A stretch of DNA of 64,000 nt, from positions 6,317,501-6,381,500 of the forward strand of contig NZ_CP009283.1 of assembly GCF_000758625.1 (NCBI RefSeq), given 5' to 3'. This document shows positions 9,932-17,493 of the stretch, piece by piece. The translations under genes and the position numbers were made by a program. The notes under the pieces are model-generated. The model was not told where the DNA came from and ran no database searches. It saw nothing but the letters and a program-made list of their open reading frames with translations. Within the stretch, counting starts at the first letter, position 1; every line of letters begins with the position of its first letter. The stretch comes from Paenibacillus sp. FSL R7-0273. GTDB taxonomy: Bacteria > Bacillota > Bacilli > Paenibacillales > Paenibacillaceae.

Positions 9932-10315
9932 TTAAATCCAAGCCCGGAGATTCACCTGCTTGATGAATTCCGCCTGGGACAAACTCTCTTTAGGGGCTGC
10001 TTCCACTTCTTCCGCTTCCGCATCTTCGCCGTTCATCAGGTGATGAAACAGCTTCTCATTATACGTCGACAAAGCATAGTCGATCAATGCTTCATGCGTT
10101 GCTCTTTCGGCTTCCGCCTCCAGCAGCTGCTCCTCCGCCTCAATATCCTCCGCGGTAACATAAAAATTCCTGTTAGCCTGAGGGACCCGGATGACGTAAT
10201 CAAATGCATTGTCAGGATTCCGGTCATAAGCAATCAGGTAGCCGTAGTCTCCGATAGGAAGACTCTGTTCAAACGCGTCAGCAACAATGACAATCTTCTC
10301 TCCCAACCGCAGCAT
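9932..10315 (-). CDS. Hypothetical acidic protein
   Basis: 127 residues, not recognised with confidence. The N-terminal half looks like a small beta fold (MLRLGEKIVIVADAF ... YGYLIAYDRNPDNAFDYVIRVP); the C-terminal half is a very acidic helix rich in Glu and Ala (EDIEAEEQLLEAEAERATHE). No signal peptide or membrane helix. The start is the ATG at 10315 with AGGAGGT seven bases upstream, so the 10 extra residues of the longer frame are excluded. It has its own terminator, so it is probably monocistronic. Confidence 0.65.
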   Translation of the reverse strand: MLRLGEKIVIVADAFEQSLPIGDYGYLIAYDRNPDNAFDYVIRVPQANRNFYVTAEDIEAEEQLLEAEAERATHEALIDYALSTYNEKLFHHLMNGEDAEAEEVEAAPKESLSQAEFIKQVNLRAWI

Positions 10316-10460
10316 CGCCTTACCTCCTGCTCCAAAATCTATCATGGTTCTACTTGTTTCAACAGTCTACTAGAAAAAGCTAGAGCTGTCCAGCAGCAGC
10401 AGGAGTGTTAAATGAAAGTTCACAAAAGTTTTCTGAAAATAAACATTTTCAATTAAGGGT

Positions 10461-10685
10461 TCAGCTTTTCCGTCCGGTTCTCCGGCGGTGTTCCGGCAGC
10501 ACAACAAACAGCAGGTAAACAATCAGCGGAGTGGGCAATCCGGTCATCCCCCATAATCCCCAGAACCAGGCCGCCCTGCCCTTATCCCTGCTCCGGGCAT
10601 CTTGGAAAAGCCATGTTCCCTGAATCAGCAATATGGCTGCAATAACAGCCCACAGCCAATAGGGCACATCATGCAGCTCCTTCAT
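10461..10685 (-). CDS. SigY-operon small membrane protein (YxlD/YxlE-like)
   Basis: 74 residues with two membrane helices (about 9-27 and 40-63) joined by a charged stretch, WLFQDARSRDKGRAAWFWG, of the kind seen in the small anti-SigY components of Bacillus. Its ATG overlaps the stop of the YxlC-like gene (ATGA). It is the last gene seen in the sigY operon. I infer that it helps hold SigY inactive; the exact orthologue (YxlD or YxlE) cannot be decided by eye. Confidence 0.6.
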   Translation of the reverse strand: MKELHDVPYWLWAVIAAILLIQGTWLFQDARSRDKGRAAWFWGLWGMTGLPTPLIVYLLFVVLPEHRRRTGRKS

Positions 10686-11011
10686 TGCCCTCTATCCCCC
10701 TGCCGCTGCCTGATCCTTGCCGCTGTCAGGCCGCCAAGTACAGCAAGCGGAATTACCGCCTGGAGAATCCAGTAGACTGCAGGCGCGAAACCAAGAACGG
10801 CCAGAACAATACCCAGGAGAAGTATCGCAGCCAGTAAAAACAGCAGCAGCTCCCGGCGGCTCTGGCGCCGTCTGCGGACAGCCTCGGCGGCCAAAAACTG
10901 CTGCACCGCCGGTAAGGACGGCGCCGAGATGTCATCATACTGTGCATCCAGCCGTTCCAGCTCAGCGGACAGCTTAGTTAAAAGCTTCTGGTTCCCCGTA
11001 TCCTCATTCAT
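10682..11011 (-). CDS. yxlC: YxlC-like anti-SigY factor component
   Basis: 109 residues, close to Bacillus YxlC (about 106). An N-terminal cytoplasmic part (KLLTKLSAELERLDAQYD) is followed by two membrane helices at about 53-72 and 77-97. In Bacillus YxlC is the main negative regulator of SigY. The start ATG overlaps the end of sigY by eight bases, so the sigma factor and its inhibitor are made together. Confidence 0.7.
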   Translation of the reverse strand: MNEDTGNQKLLTKLSAELERLDAQYDDISAPSLPAVQQFLAAEAVRRRRQSRRELLLFLLAAILLLGIVLAVLGFAPAVYWILQAVIPLAVLGGLTAARIRQRQGDRGQ

Positions 11012-11534
11012 CCTCTTTAAGCTCCTTTCTCAGCTGCTGCAGGCCTGCAGACACACGCGATTTAACGGTTCCGGAAGGAACCTCTATAATGGTCCCGATC
11101 TCTTCATAGCTGTAGCCGTAATAATGCTTGAGCAGTACAGCCACCCGCTGGGGCAGCGGCAGTCTGGACAGTGCATCAAGCACCTCGCTCCACTCCATAT
11201 TACGGCTCTCGAACCTCCAGCGGATCGCAGCTGTCCCCCGTTCCCGGCGCAGCCACTCTGTTTCCCGCTTCCAACGCCGTTTACGGTCAATGTACAGCCG
11301 GGTTGCAATAGTGATCAGCCATGAGGAAAAAGCGGAGGTCCCGTTGTAATGGCCAATCTTCTCCATGGCCCGCACCATAGTATCCTGGGCCAGCTCCTCC
11401 GCCAGCGAAGGGTCCATAGTAGCCTTGATTAAATATTTGAACAAGAAGCTGTAATGCTCCCGCAAAAGCGCGGCCAGCGCCGAAGCATCACCCTTCTGTG
11501 CCTGCCTGATTAACTCCAGCGTCCCTTCATTCAT
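11004..11534 (-). CDS. sigY: ECF sigma factor SigY
   Basis: 176 residues (Bacillus SigY is about 178). Region 2 reads LIRQAQKGDASALAALLREHY, DPSLAEELAQDTMVRAMEKI and FSSWLITIATRLYIDRKRR; region 4 reads LPLPQRVAVLLKHYYGYSYEE and VPSGTVKSRVSAGLQQLRK. The genes that follow are YxlC- and YxlD/E-like, which supports SigY rather than another ECF factor. I take the ATG at 11534, which aligns with the Bacillus start and has GGAGGG 12 bases and AGGGGG 3 bases upstream. A GTG at 11600 overlaps the preceding gene's stop (GTGA) and is an alternative that would add 22 residues. Confidence 0.85.
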   Translation of the reverse strand: MNEGTLELIRQAQKGDASALAALLREHYSFLFKYLIKATMDPSLAEELAQDTMVRAMEKIGHYNGTSAFSSWLITIATRLYIDRKRRWKRETEWLRRERGTAAIRWRFESRNMEWSEVLDALSRLPLPQRVAVLLKHYYGYSYEEIGTIIEVPSGTVKSRVSAGLQQLRKELKEDE

Positions 11535-11596
11535 CAGCCCCCTGTTCCCTCCTTCATTTGTGCACAGCTGTAATACGTGCAGGGCAGCAGGATCGT

Positions 11597-11827
11597 TCAC
11601 TCACGGTCCAGGTTATTTTGCAGTTCCCACAATCTGCGCCGCCAGGGCTGATAGCGCCCCCGGCCGCCGGGAAATCCCCAAAAGCACAAATTGCCCGGCG
11701 TTTCCCTAACTGCCGGCTTCTCCTTCGCCCTTGGCTGGTAGAACGCCGGTCCCTCTATGCTTTCAGCCTTGAAATCAGCTTCACTTAAATTGGAGTAATC
11801 ATATAAATCAATAATATCGTTCTTCAA
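11597..11827 (-). CDS. Small hypothetical protein upstream of sigY
   Basis: 76 residues, not recognised. It begins with the acidic MKNDIIDLYDYSNLSEADFK segment and ends with an Arg/Trp-rich part (GGRGRYQPWRRRLWELQNN). There is no membrane segment or signal peptide. The start is a TTG with GGGAGGA six bases upstream, which is the main reason to believe it is translated. It precedes sigY in the same direction and may belong to the same transcript. Confidence 0.5.
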   Translation of the reverse strand: MKNDIIDLYDYSNLSEADFKAESIEGPAFYQPRAKEKPAVRETPGNLCFWGFPGGRGRYQPWRRRLWELQNNLDRE

Positions 11828-11866
11828 TTAACTTCCTCCCATACAAATAAAACCCGTATAAACAGA

Positions 11867-11908
11867 CAAAAAAAGAACGCAAACCGGGATTAGTTCCGCA
11901 GTCTGCGT
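11867..11908 (-). terminator. terminator upstream of the sigY operon
   Basis: On the minus strand: ACGCA ... CGG loop CCG ... TGCGT followed by TCTTTTTTT. It would stop transcription coming from the metallo-hydrolase gene at 12014-12646. Confidence 0.65.
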
Positions 11909-12013
11909 GCTTCGCGAGGTAAATGTTACATTTAATTAACGTTATTGTAGCAACTTTGTATCCTTATGTCTATCCCTATTTTCCCGCTTTTTGTCAGCTG
12001 GTAAGAAATAACG

Positions 12014-12646
12014 TCAAGGCATGGATACGTAAGGATTGTTCCGGCGCTCAAAGCCTATGGTCGTCCGCTGTCCGTGCCCCGGATACACCTTCACTTCTTC
12101 ATCCAGACGGTACAGCTTGCCGCGCAGTGAATCAACCAGATCACGCTCACGGCCTCCAGGCAGATCCGTACGTCCCACGCCAAGCTTAAACAGGACATCT
12201 CCGGAAAAAAGATCGTTCCCGCAAAGGAAGCTCACACTCCCCGGCGAATGGCCCGGAGTATGGAAAACCTTAAAGGTGAGTCCGAGCAGCTCCAGAATCT
12301 GGCCCTCGGCCAGATCATATTCCGCAGGCTCCGTACGAATTGGAGGTGATGCCTCAGGCCACATCAGGGAGCCGTTCAGCTTGGGGCTGACCAGCCATTC
12401 ACTCTCAAGGGCATGTACATAGACAGGGCAGTTTTTGGCTTTGCGTAGCTCATCTACGCCGCCGATATGGTCAAAATGGGCGTGGGTCAGCAGAATAGCC
12501 TCAATCTCCATATCCTTGACAGCGCGCAGCAGTGCAGCAGGATTCATGCCGGGGTCGATAATGACACCCCGCTGCGGATCAGCTCCGGTTAGCAGATAGG
12601 CATTGGTCTGGAGCGGCCCCAGATTATAGGAACGGATATTCAGCAT
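12014..12646 (-). CDS. MBL-fold hydrolase, glyoxalase II-like (YqgX type)
   Basis: 210 residues. All metal motifs of the metallo-beta-lactamase fold are present: THAHFDHIGG, the His of HTPGHSPGS, SGDVLF and YPGHGQ. Length and the GVGRTDLPGG segment fit the short glyoxalase II-like YqgX/GloC group, which hydrolyses thioesters such as lactoyl-thiol adducts; the substrate is inferred. It follows the thioredoxin-like gene by three bases and lacks a strong ribosome site, so it is probably translated by coupling. Confidence 0.85.
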   Translation of the reverse strand: MLNIRSYNLGPLQTNAYLLTGADPQRGVIIDPGMNPAALLRAVKDMEIEAILLTHAHFDHIGGVDELRKAKNCPVYVHALESEWLVSPKLNGSLMWPEASPPIRTEPAEYDLAEGQILELLGLTFKVFHTPGHSPGSVSFLCGNDLFSGDVLFKLGVGRTDLPGGRERDLVDSLRGKLYRLDEEVKVYPGHGQRTTIGFERRNNPYVSMP

Positions 12647-12649
12647 GGA

Positions 12650-13216
12650 TTAGAAGCCTGAAATCAGAGTGCGCAGTTCATTGGCAATGACTGCATGCGA
12701 CTCCGTTCCTTCCCCGTAGGCTTGCCCCATGGCCTTGCGCACTTCCGCAATTTTACTGTCATAATCGGCAGCTTCACGGTCCGGGTTCTCCTGCTTGAAG
12801 GCACGCATCAGCGTCTGCACATGCTCCGGACGCGGTCCCCAGTGACCCAGCACGTATCCGCCCGTATCGGCAAAGATTACGACCGGCACGGATCTTCCGC
12901 CCATGGTAAGAAAATCATCCATAATATCCTGATTCTCCTCAAGAATCAGCACTTCGGTCTTGATTCCTGCGGTCTCCAGAATCCGGAATACAACCGGCAC
13001 ATTGCGAACAACATCACCGCACCAGTCCGCAGCCAGAATGAGCACACGCAGATCGTCACGGTGGTTCAGGCTTTCAAAAAATTCACGGTCTTCTTCCTTA
13101 TCCCAGGCAAACTTCTCATACCAGGATTCAAACGCCTGCTGGTTTTTGGTCATACTCTCCACGAACTGGCGGGGGGTCAGGCCTTGGCCAAACTTATGGG
13201 CTACGTTCTGCTTCAT
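12650..13216 (-). CDS. Thioredoxin-family protein with a single active-site Cys
   Basis: 188 residues of the bacillary long thioredoxin-like group. The active-site region reads LAADWCGDVVRNVPV, so only the first Cys of the usual WCxxC is there; the cis-Pro loop is GGRSVPVVIF. With one Cys it cannot act as an ordinary disulfide reductase; a bacillithiol-linked or binding role is possible. Its ATG overlaps the TGA stop of the DedA gene (ATGA). Confidence 0.75.
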   Translation of the reverse strand: MKQNVAHKFGQGLTPRQFVESMTKNQQAFESWYEKFAWDKEEDREFFESLNHRDDLRVLILAADWCGDVVRNVPVVFRILETAGIKTEVLILEENQDIMDDFLTMGGRSVPVVIFADTGGYVLGHWGPRPEHVQTLMRAFKQENPDREAADYDSKIAEVRKAMGQAYGEGTESHAVIANELRTLISGF

Positions 13217-13827
13217 GCTGCACTACCCTTCTTTTTTGATTTATACCACTTAAACAGAAAATAGATAATAATAACGGCAATGGCAACCAGAAGAATCTCA
13301 CGGGTATATTTACCCGCAACCTCATCAATCGTCTCCCACTTGTCACCCAGGGTATAACCCAGGTATACAAACAGCGCACTCCACGGAATGACGGCCAGTG
13401 TAGTCAGCAGCGTAAATTTGCCAAGCGGCATGCGTGAAATACCTGCAGGCACAGAGATCGCATGACGGACGACCGGAATGAACCGGGCGGTGAAAATAAC
13501 ACCGGTACCGTACTTTTTAAACCATTCCTCCGAGTGGTCGATATGCTTTTTGTTGATCAGAATATACTTTCCGTATTTCTCCAGCACCGGTCTTCCCCCG
13601 TAGCGGCCGATCCAGTACACAAAAATTTGCGCAATAACACCACCGATTGTACCAAAAATAATCGCTCCGAAGAAATTAATGTCGCCCTGGGAAACGAGAT
13701 AGCCCCCGAACGCCAGCACGATTTCACTCGGAATAACCTCCAGCATCAGCCCGATCATAATCCCGAAATAACCAAGGCTCTGAATCCACTCAAACAGATG
13801 TGAGATCAGATCAGATATAACATGCAA
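13213..13827 (-). CDS. DedA-family membrane protein
   Basis: 204 residues with about five hydrophobic segments. The DedA/SNARE-associated signature is seen in GLMLEVIPSEIVLAFGGYL, the middle FGTIGGVIAQIFVYWIGRYGG and FTARFIPVVRHAISVPAG, with the conserved Arg and Pro of the flippase group. Members move undecaprenyl phosphate or phospholipids across the membrane. The start is a TTG at 13827 with GGAGGAGGG six bases upstream; a more distal ATG lies before that site. First gene of a three-gene unit with the thioredoxin-like and metallo-hydrolase genes. Confidence 0.88.
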   Translation of the reverse strand: MHVISDLISHLFEWIQSLGYFGIMIGLMLEVIPSEIVLAFGGYLVSQGDINFFGAIIFGTIGGVIAQIFVYWIGRYGGRPVLEKYGKYILINKKHIDHSEEWFKKYGTGVIFTARFIPVVRHAISVPAGISRMPLGKFTLLTTLAVIPWSALFVYLGYTLGDKWETIDEVAGKYTREILLVAIAVIIIYFLFKWYKSKKKGSAA

Positions 13828-13973
13828 TTCCAGCCCTCCTCCCTTGTGCATACAAAATGTTAACTGCCGGAAATCCCGGCATTTTCTGCTCTATGTACCC
13901 GGCTTCTACTAGCTTATTCTAGCATATGCCTGCTTACAACTTCTAGTTGGGACACACAGCTGCATATCTGCCA

Positions 13974-14002
13974 TTGACAATTACCGGAATACGTTAGATT
14001 AT
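13974..14002 (+). promoter_or_regulatory. SigA promoter of sdpR-sdpI
   Basis: -35 TTGACA (perfect), 17-base spacer, -10 GATTAT. The palindromic operator begins at once downstream of the -10. Confidence 0.7.
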
Positions 14003-14026
14003 ATATTTAGACATTTACCTAAATAT
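14003..14026. promoter_or_regulatory. palindromic operator for the ArsR/SdpR-type repressor
   Basis: Perfect inverted repeat ATATTTAG-N8-CTAAATAT, placed over the expected transcription start and 18 bases before the sdpR-like ATG. Position and symmetry suit autorepression by the ArsR-family protein encoded next to it. Confidence 0.7.
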
Positions 14027-14044
14027 CGAAAGGTTGGACAGAAG

Positions 14045-14377
14045 ATGAATGAATCCTTTAAGGCGCTCGCCGATCCAACCCGCAGACAAATTATCCGGCT
14101 GCTGCGTGAGAAGGACCGGACCGCCGGAGAGATCGCCGATTATTTTCAGATGACCAAGCCCAGCATCTCCCATCACTTGAGCGCCCTTAAGCACGCAGGA
14201 CTGGTACAGGATGAGCGCAAGGGGCAGTTTATTGTGTATTCACTCGATACGACTGTGCTCGAAGAGGTTCTGGGGTGGTTTCTGGAGCTGACCGGTACCG
14301 GGAAAAGCAGTGAGGCTAAGCTCCCGGCAGCCGGGGATCCCGTCCGTAAGCTTCAATCAGACAAGGAGGAATTGTGA
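14045..14377 (+). CDS. sdpR: ArsR-family autorepressor, SdpR-like
   Basis: 110 residues. A compact winged helix: FKALADPTRRQIIRLLREKDRTAGEIADYF, recognition helix MTKPSISHHLSALKHAGLV and the wing ERKGQFIVYSLD. No metal-binding Cys cluster, which fits the SdpR type rather than a metal sensor. In B. subtilis SdpR represses sdpRI until it is held at the membrane by SdpI bound to the SdpC toxin. The stop shares a base with the start of sdpI (TGATG). Confidence 0.8.
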   Translation: MNESFKALADPTRRQIIRLLREKDRTAGEIADYFQMTKPSISHHLSALKHAGLVQDERKGQFIVYSLDTTVLEEVLGWFLELTGTGKSSEAKLPAAGDPVRKLQSDKEEL

Positions 14378-15030
14378 TGAAGGATTTTAAATGGAAATGG
14401 CAGGACACGCTGATCGTTATTCTCGGTGTGCTTGCACTCGGGTACGCACTGATTAATTACAGCAAACTGCCTGACCAGCTGCCTGCCCAATTCAGCATTA
14501 CCGGAGAAGTGAACAGGTATTGGCCGAAAAGCTCAATTATTATCCAAGGTGTCCTCCTGGGCCTCGTTCTTCCGCTGGCTATGCAGTTCATCCGGCGGAT
14601 TGATCCCAAGCAGGACAATTACAGCAAATTTACCGGGGCTTATAAAATGATCCGTCTGGCTATAGCCGTCATGATGGATGCTATGCTGGTGCTTGCTGTG
14701 GCCAAAGGACTGAATCCGGATTTTGCTGCAGGCAAGCTTGCCATTGCGGTCGTCGGGGTACTGTTCATCGCGCTGGGCAATTACATGCCGCAGATTAAAG
14801 ACAACTATTTTACCGGCATCAAGACACCCTGGACGCTTGCGAGCCCTGAAGTGTGGCGGAAAACCCACCGTTTTTCCGGATACATGTGGGTGGCCGGGGG
14901 AGTAATGCTCGTGCTTGCTGCCTTTTTACCCCGGACGGTGTCCATCAGTCTCATCATCACCTCTCTGCTGATTGCTGTCATTGTCCCTTATGTTTACTCC
15001 TGGTTTATTACTCAGCGGATGAAGGCATAG
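14377..15030 (+). CDS. sdpI: SdpI-family immunity/signalling membrane protein
   Basis: 217 residues with an N-terminal DUF1648-type part (LPDQLPAQFSITGEVNRYWPKSS) and five or six membrane helices; the SdpI signature is in LGNYMPQIKDNYFTGIKTPWTLASPEVWRKTHRFSGYMW. In B. subtilis SdpI confers immunity to the SdpC killing factor and sequesters SdpR. No sdpABC toxin genes are seen here. The ATG at 14377 has AAGGAGG seven bases upstream. Convergent with the ligase gene with only eight bases between them. Confidence 0.85.
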   Translation: MKDFKWKWQDTLIVILGVLALGYALINYSKLPDQLPAQFSITGEVNRYWPKSSIIIQGVLLGLVLPLAMQFIRRIDPKQDNYSKFTGAYKMIRLAIAVMMDAMLVLAVAKGLNPDFAAGKLAIAVVGVLFIALGNYMPQIKDNYFTGIKTPWTLASPEVWRKTHRFSGYMWVAGGVMLVLAAFLPRTVSISLIITSLLIAVIVPYVYSWFITQRMKA

Positions 15031-15038
15031 GGCACTTG

Positions 15039-17321
15039 CTAGTCAAAAGCGTTTCCCGAAGCTTCATACGGCGCATTAACAGGGGAGGCTGCTGCAATTA
15101 GCCGATTCAGCTCCGCCCCCACCTCTTCGGCTTCAGATAAAAATGTAAACCCCCGGTCATTATGCGCCGGACCTTTATGGTGTTCATAAAGTGCCAGCAG
15201 CCGGTATCCCCTCATCAGCTCCTGCCCGGCAAATGCACTGGCTGCTGCCCTCTGCCGGTCACCCATCACCCAATAATGCTGCCCCATCTGCAGCATGCCC
15301 TTTGCTGCGCTCTCCCATTTGAAGGTATTAAACCTGTCCAAATCCAGGCTCCTTCTCATCCAGTACAATGCTCTCCCCGGATCACGGCCAACCAAATACG
15401 AATCTGCCAGCAGCCAGCTCAATCCGGCATCCTCCGGGGAATATTTAAGACTGCTGTGCAGAAGCCCTATCCGCTCCTTCTCCGGAAGCAGCGCCGCCAG
15501 CTGTATAGCTGTTCGGGGAGCATACGGATTGTAGCGCAGCGATTTCTGGAGCAGCACGCTCCGGGCCTCAGGATCTGAAGAACGGGCGGCCTGCCTGAAC
15601 AAGGCCTCTCCCCTCCACAGCTTGAAGGAGCATCCGCCAAATATCAGACAAAAGCAGAGCGTAGCGATCAGTAATTCCCGCACTCCGGACCGCTGAACTG
15701 AAGTGCCGCTCTCTATAGGCCGCCGGCGGACTCCAGATGCCCCTTCCCGGTTAGCTAACCTGCGGGACGGCGACCCGGCCAGCGCTCTTGCTGCCAGCAG
15801 AAACAGCAGCAGCCAGAACAGCCCGTAGGTCCAGCTGAAATCCGCCGCCCCGTGCAGAAGGATTACAAGCATCGGCGGCAGCAGCCCCGGGGCGTTCCTG
15901 CCGGCTATATATAGTGCTACCAGCAGCATCAGCAGCAGAACGGCACTTCCGGCGATGCCGAGATTCAGCAGGAAATCGAGGTAGCCGCTGTGTACCTGGC
16001 TGCCGACATAGGGGCGGGACTGGGCGGCGAGGTACGCGCTGCGCCAGGTTTCGCCCCCCTGCCCCAGCCAGGGCGCTTCCCCCGCGAGGCGCAGGGCGTC
16101 GCGGTAGAACAGCCCGCGGGCGGCGGCCGTCGGGGACGGCCCGCTGATCCGCCCGCGCAGCAGTACCAGGACGGCGCTGCCCGCCGCCGTCCAGAGCCCC
16201 GCCGCCAGCAGCATGGCGGCGGGGTGCCTGCCCGCCGCGCGCCGGCTGCGGCGGCACAGCCACAGGCCGGCGAGCAGCGCGCCGGCCCAGCACCCGGCCA
16301 GCAGCAGCAGGCCGGGCAAGGGCTCTGCCGCCAGCCCGGTGCGGGCCAGCTGGCGGTAGAGCAGCGCCGCAGCAGCCGCAGGCGCGGCGGCGCACATAAG
16401 CAGCGGCACGGCAAGCTGCCGCTGCAGGAGCACTGCTGCTGCGGCGGCGCAGGCCGCAGCGAGCATGGCGCCGCGCGACTCGCTGAGCAGCAGCGCGGCG
16501 GCGTAAGGGAACAGAGGCAGCATGCGCAGCAGCTGCCTTGCGCGGAGCGGGCCGCGTGCCAATGTGCCCGCTGCGTCTTCATCAGCAGCGGCAGCTATAG
16601 CCCGCTCCAGCAGAAAGACGGCCATCACGGCACCGAAGGCATTCGGGTACTGGAGCAGTCCGGCCAGCCTCGCTCCGGTAACACTGACTGCCGGAGAAGC
16701 TGTGTAAGCAATAGCGAAGGGAACCGGCAGGCCGCCGCAGACTGCCAGCAGGCCGCTTAAGCAGATTGTCATTCCAAGCATCGTCCAGAGCGCTTCAAGA
16801 AACCGCACTCCCCGGCGGCTGCCTGCACACAGGGCGGCAAAAAAAGCAAAGCCCGCATACAAACCCCAGCGCAGCAGCTCATTGAGCGTGCCCAGCACTG
16901 ATAACGGCTCCCGCAGCAGCTGAACGGCATATAGCGCCAAAATCAGCAGCAGACAGCCCGCCGCTACGAAGGCCGCATTACCGGTCCCGCGGACAATACC
17001 GGCATTGTCTGCCCGCTGACCTCCCTTCGCCTCTCCGGTACTATAGCTCAGCCTGCGCAGGAATGGAGCTGGTACAGAAGGTTTACTTATAGCGGGCTGG
17101 GCCGGACACGCGGGCACTCTAGCCTGCCGCCAGCCTGCAAACAGGCAGACAGCCGCAGCGGCCGCACACAGACCGAACCATAGTGTCATAAGCCCGTACA
17201 TTTCTCTGGCAAAAAATAAGCCGCGCAGCACACAGGCCGCAGCCGCTGCAGCAGCGGTCAGTCCTGCCCCTCCCCATATCACAGCAGTCCTTAGCCTGCG
17301 GTTCATTTTATCCATACTCAT
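15039..17321 (-). CDS. O-antigen-ligase-like membrane protein with TPR-type tail
   Basis: About 760 residues. Ten or more membrane helices with a Wzy_C/O-antigen ligase core near RDALRLAGEAPWLGQGGETWRSAY ... QVHSGYLDFLLNLGIAGS, then a soluble C-terminal helical region with TPR-like pairs (SLRYNPYAPRTAIQLAALLPE, SLKYSPEDAGLSWLLADSYLV). It probably polymerises or ligates an exported glycan; the substrate is unknown. The start is the ATG at 17321 with GGAG seven bases upstream; the 270 bases of open frame further upstream contain a terminator hairpin and are not coding. The middle third is strikingly G+C- and Ala/Arg/Leu-rich, giving long shadow frames. Confidence 0.75.
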   Translation of the reverse strand: MSMDKMNRRLRTAVIWGGAGLTAAAAAAACVLRGLFFAREMYGLMTLWFGLCAAAAAVCLFAGWRQARVPACPAQPAISKPSVPAPFLRRLSYSTGEAKGGQRADNAGIVRGTGNAAFVAAGCLLLILALYAVQLLREPLSVLGTLNELLRWGLYAGFAFFAALCAGSRRGVRFLEALWTMLGMTICLSGLLAVCGGLPVPFAIAYTASPAVSVTGARLAGLLQYPNAFGAVMAVFLLERAIAAAADEDAAGTLARGPLRARQLLRMLPLFPYAAALLLSESRGAMLAAACAAAAAVLLQRQLAVPLLMCAAAPAAAAALLYRQLARTGLAAEPLPGLLLLAGCWAGALLAGLWLCRRSRRAAGRHPAAMLLAAGLWTAAGSAVLVLLRGRISGPSPTAAARGLFYRDALRLAGEAPWLGQGGETWRSAYLAAQSRPYVGSQVHSGYLDFLLNLGIAGSAVLLLMLLVALYIAGRNAPGLLPPMLVILLHGAADFSWTYGLFWLLLFLLAARALAGSPSRRLANREGASGVRRRPIESGTSVQRSGVRELLIATLCFCLIFGGCSFKLWRGEALFRQAARSSDPEARSVLLQKSLRYNPYAPRTAIQLAALLPEKERIGLLHSSLKYSPEDAGLSWLLADSYLVGRDPGRALYWMRRSLDLDRFNTFKWESAAKGMLQMGQHYWVMGDRQRAAASAFAGQELMRGYRLLALYEHHKGPAHNDRGFTFLSEAEEVGAELNRLIAAASPVNAPYEASGNAFD

Positions 17322-17411
17322 CTCACCACTCCGGACATCCAGGATATCTGCCAGTATGTCCAGATTCGCCCGGCCGCAACGGAGGTCTGGCAGTCCCGGA
17401 CCAAAACAAAC

Positions 17412-17453
17412 AGCAGGACAGCCCTGCTCCAACCGGAGAAAAGCTGTCCTGCT
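17412..17453 (-). terminator. terminator after the methyltransferase gene
   Basis: Perfect 11-bp stem AGCAGGACAGC / GCTGTCCTGCT, 20-base loop; on the minus strand it is followed by GTTTGTTTTGG. Confidence 0.8.
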
Positions 17454-17493
17454 CGTATCGCACTTATTTATCTTTGGGTCATCCGGGCGGCTG

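Noticed and set aside
15751..16582. two long minus-strand frames inside the ligase gene
   Set aside because: Arg/Ala/Gly-rich shadows caused by high G+C content; the ligase frame has membrane helices and family motifs.
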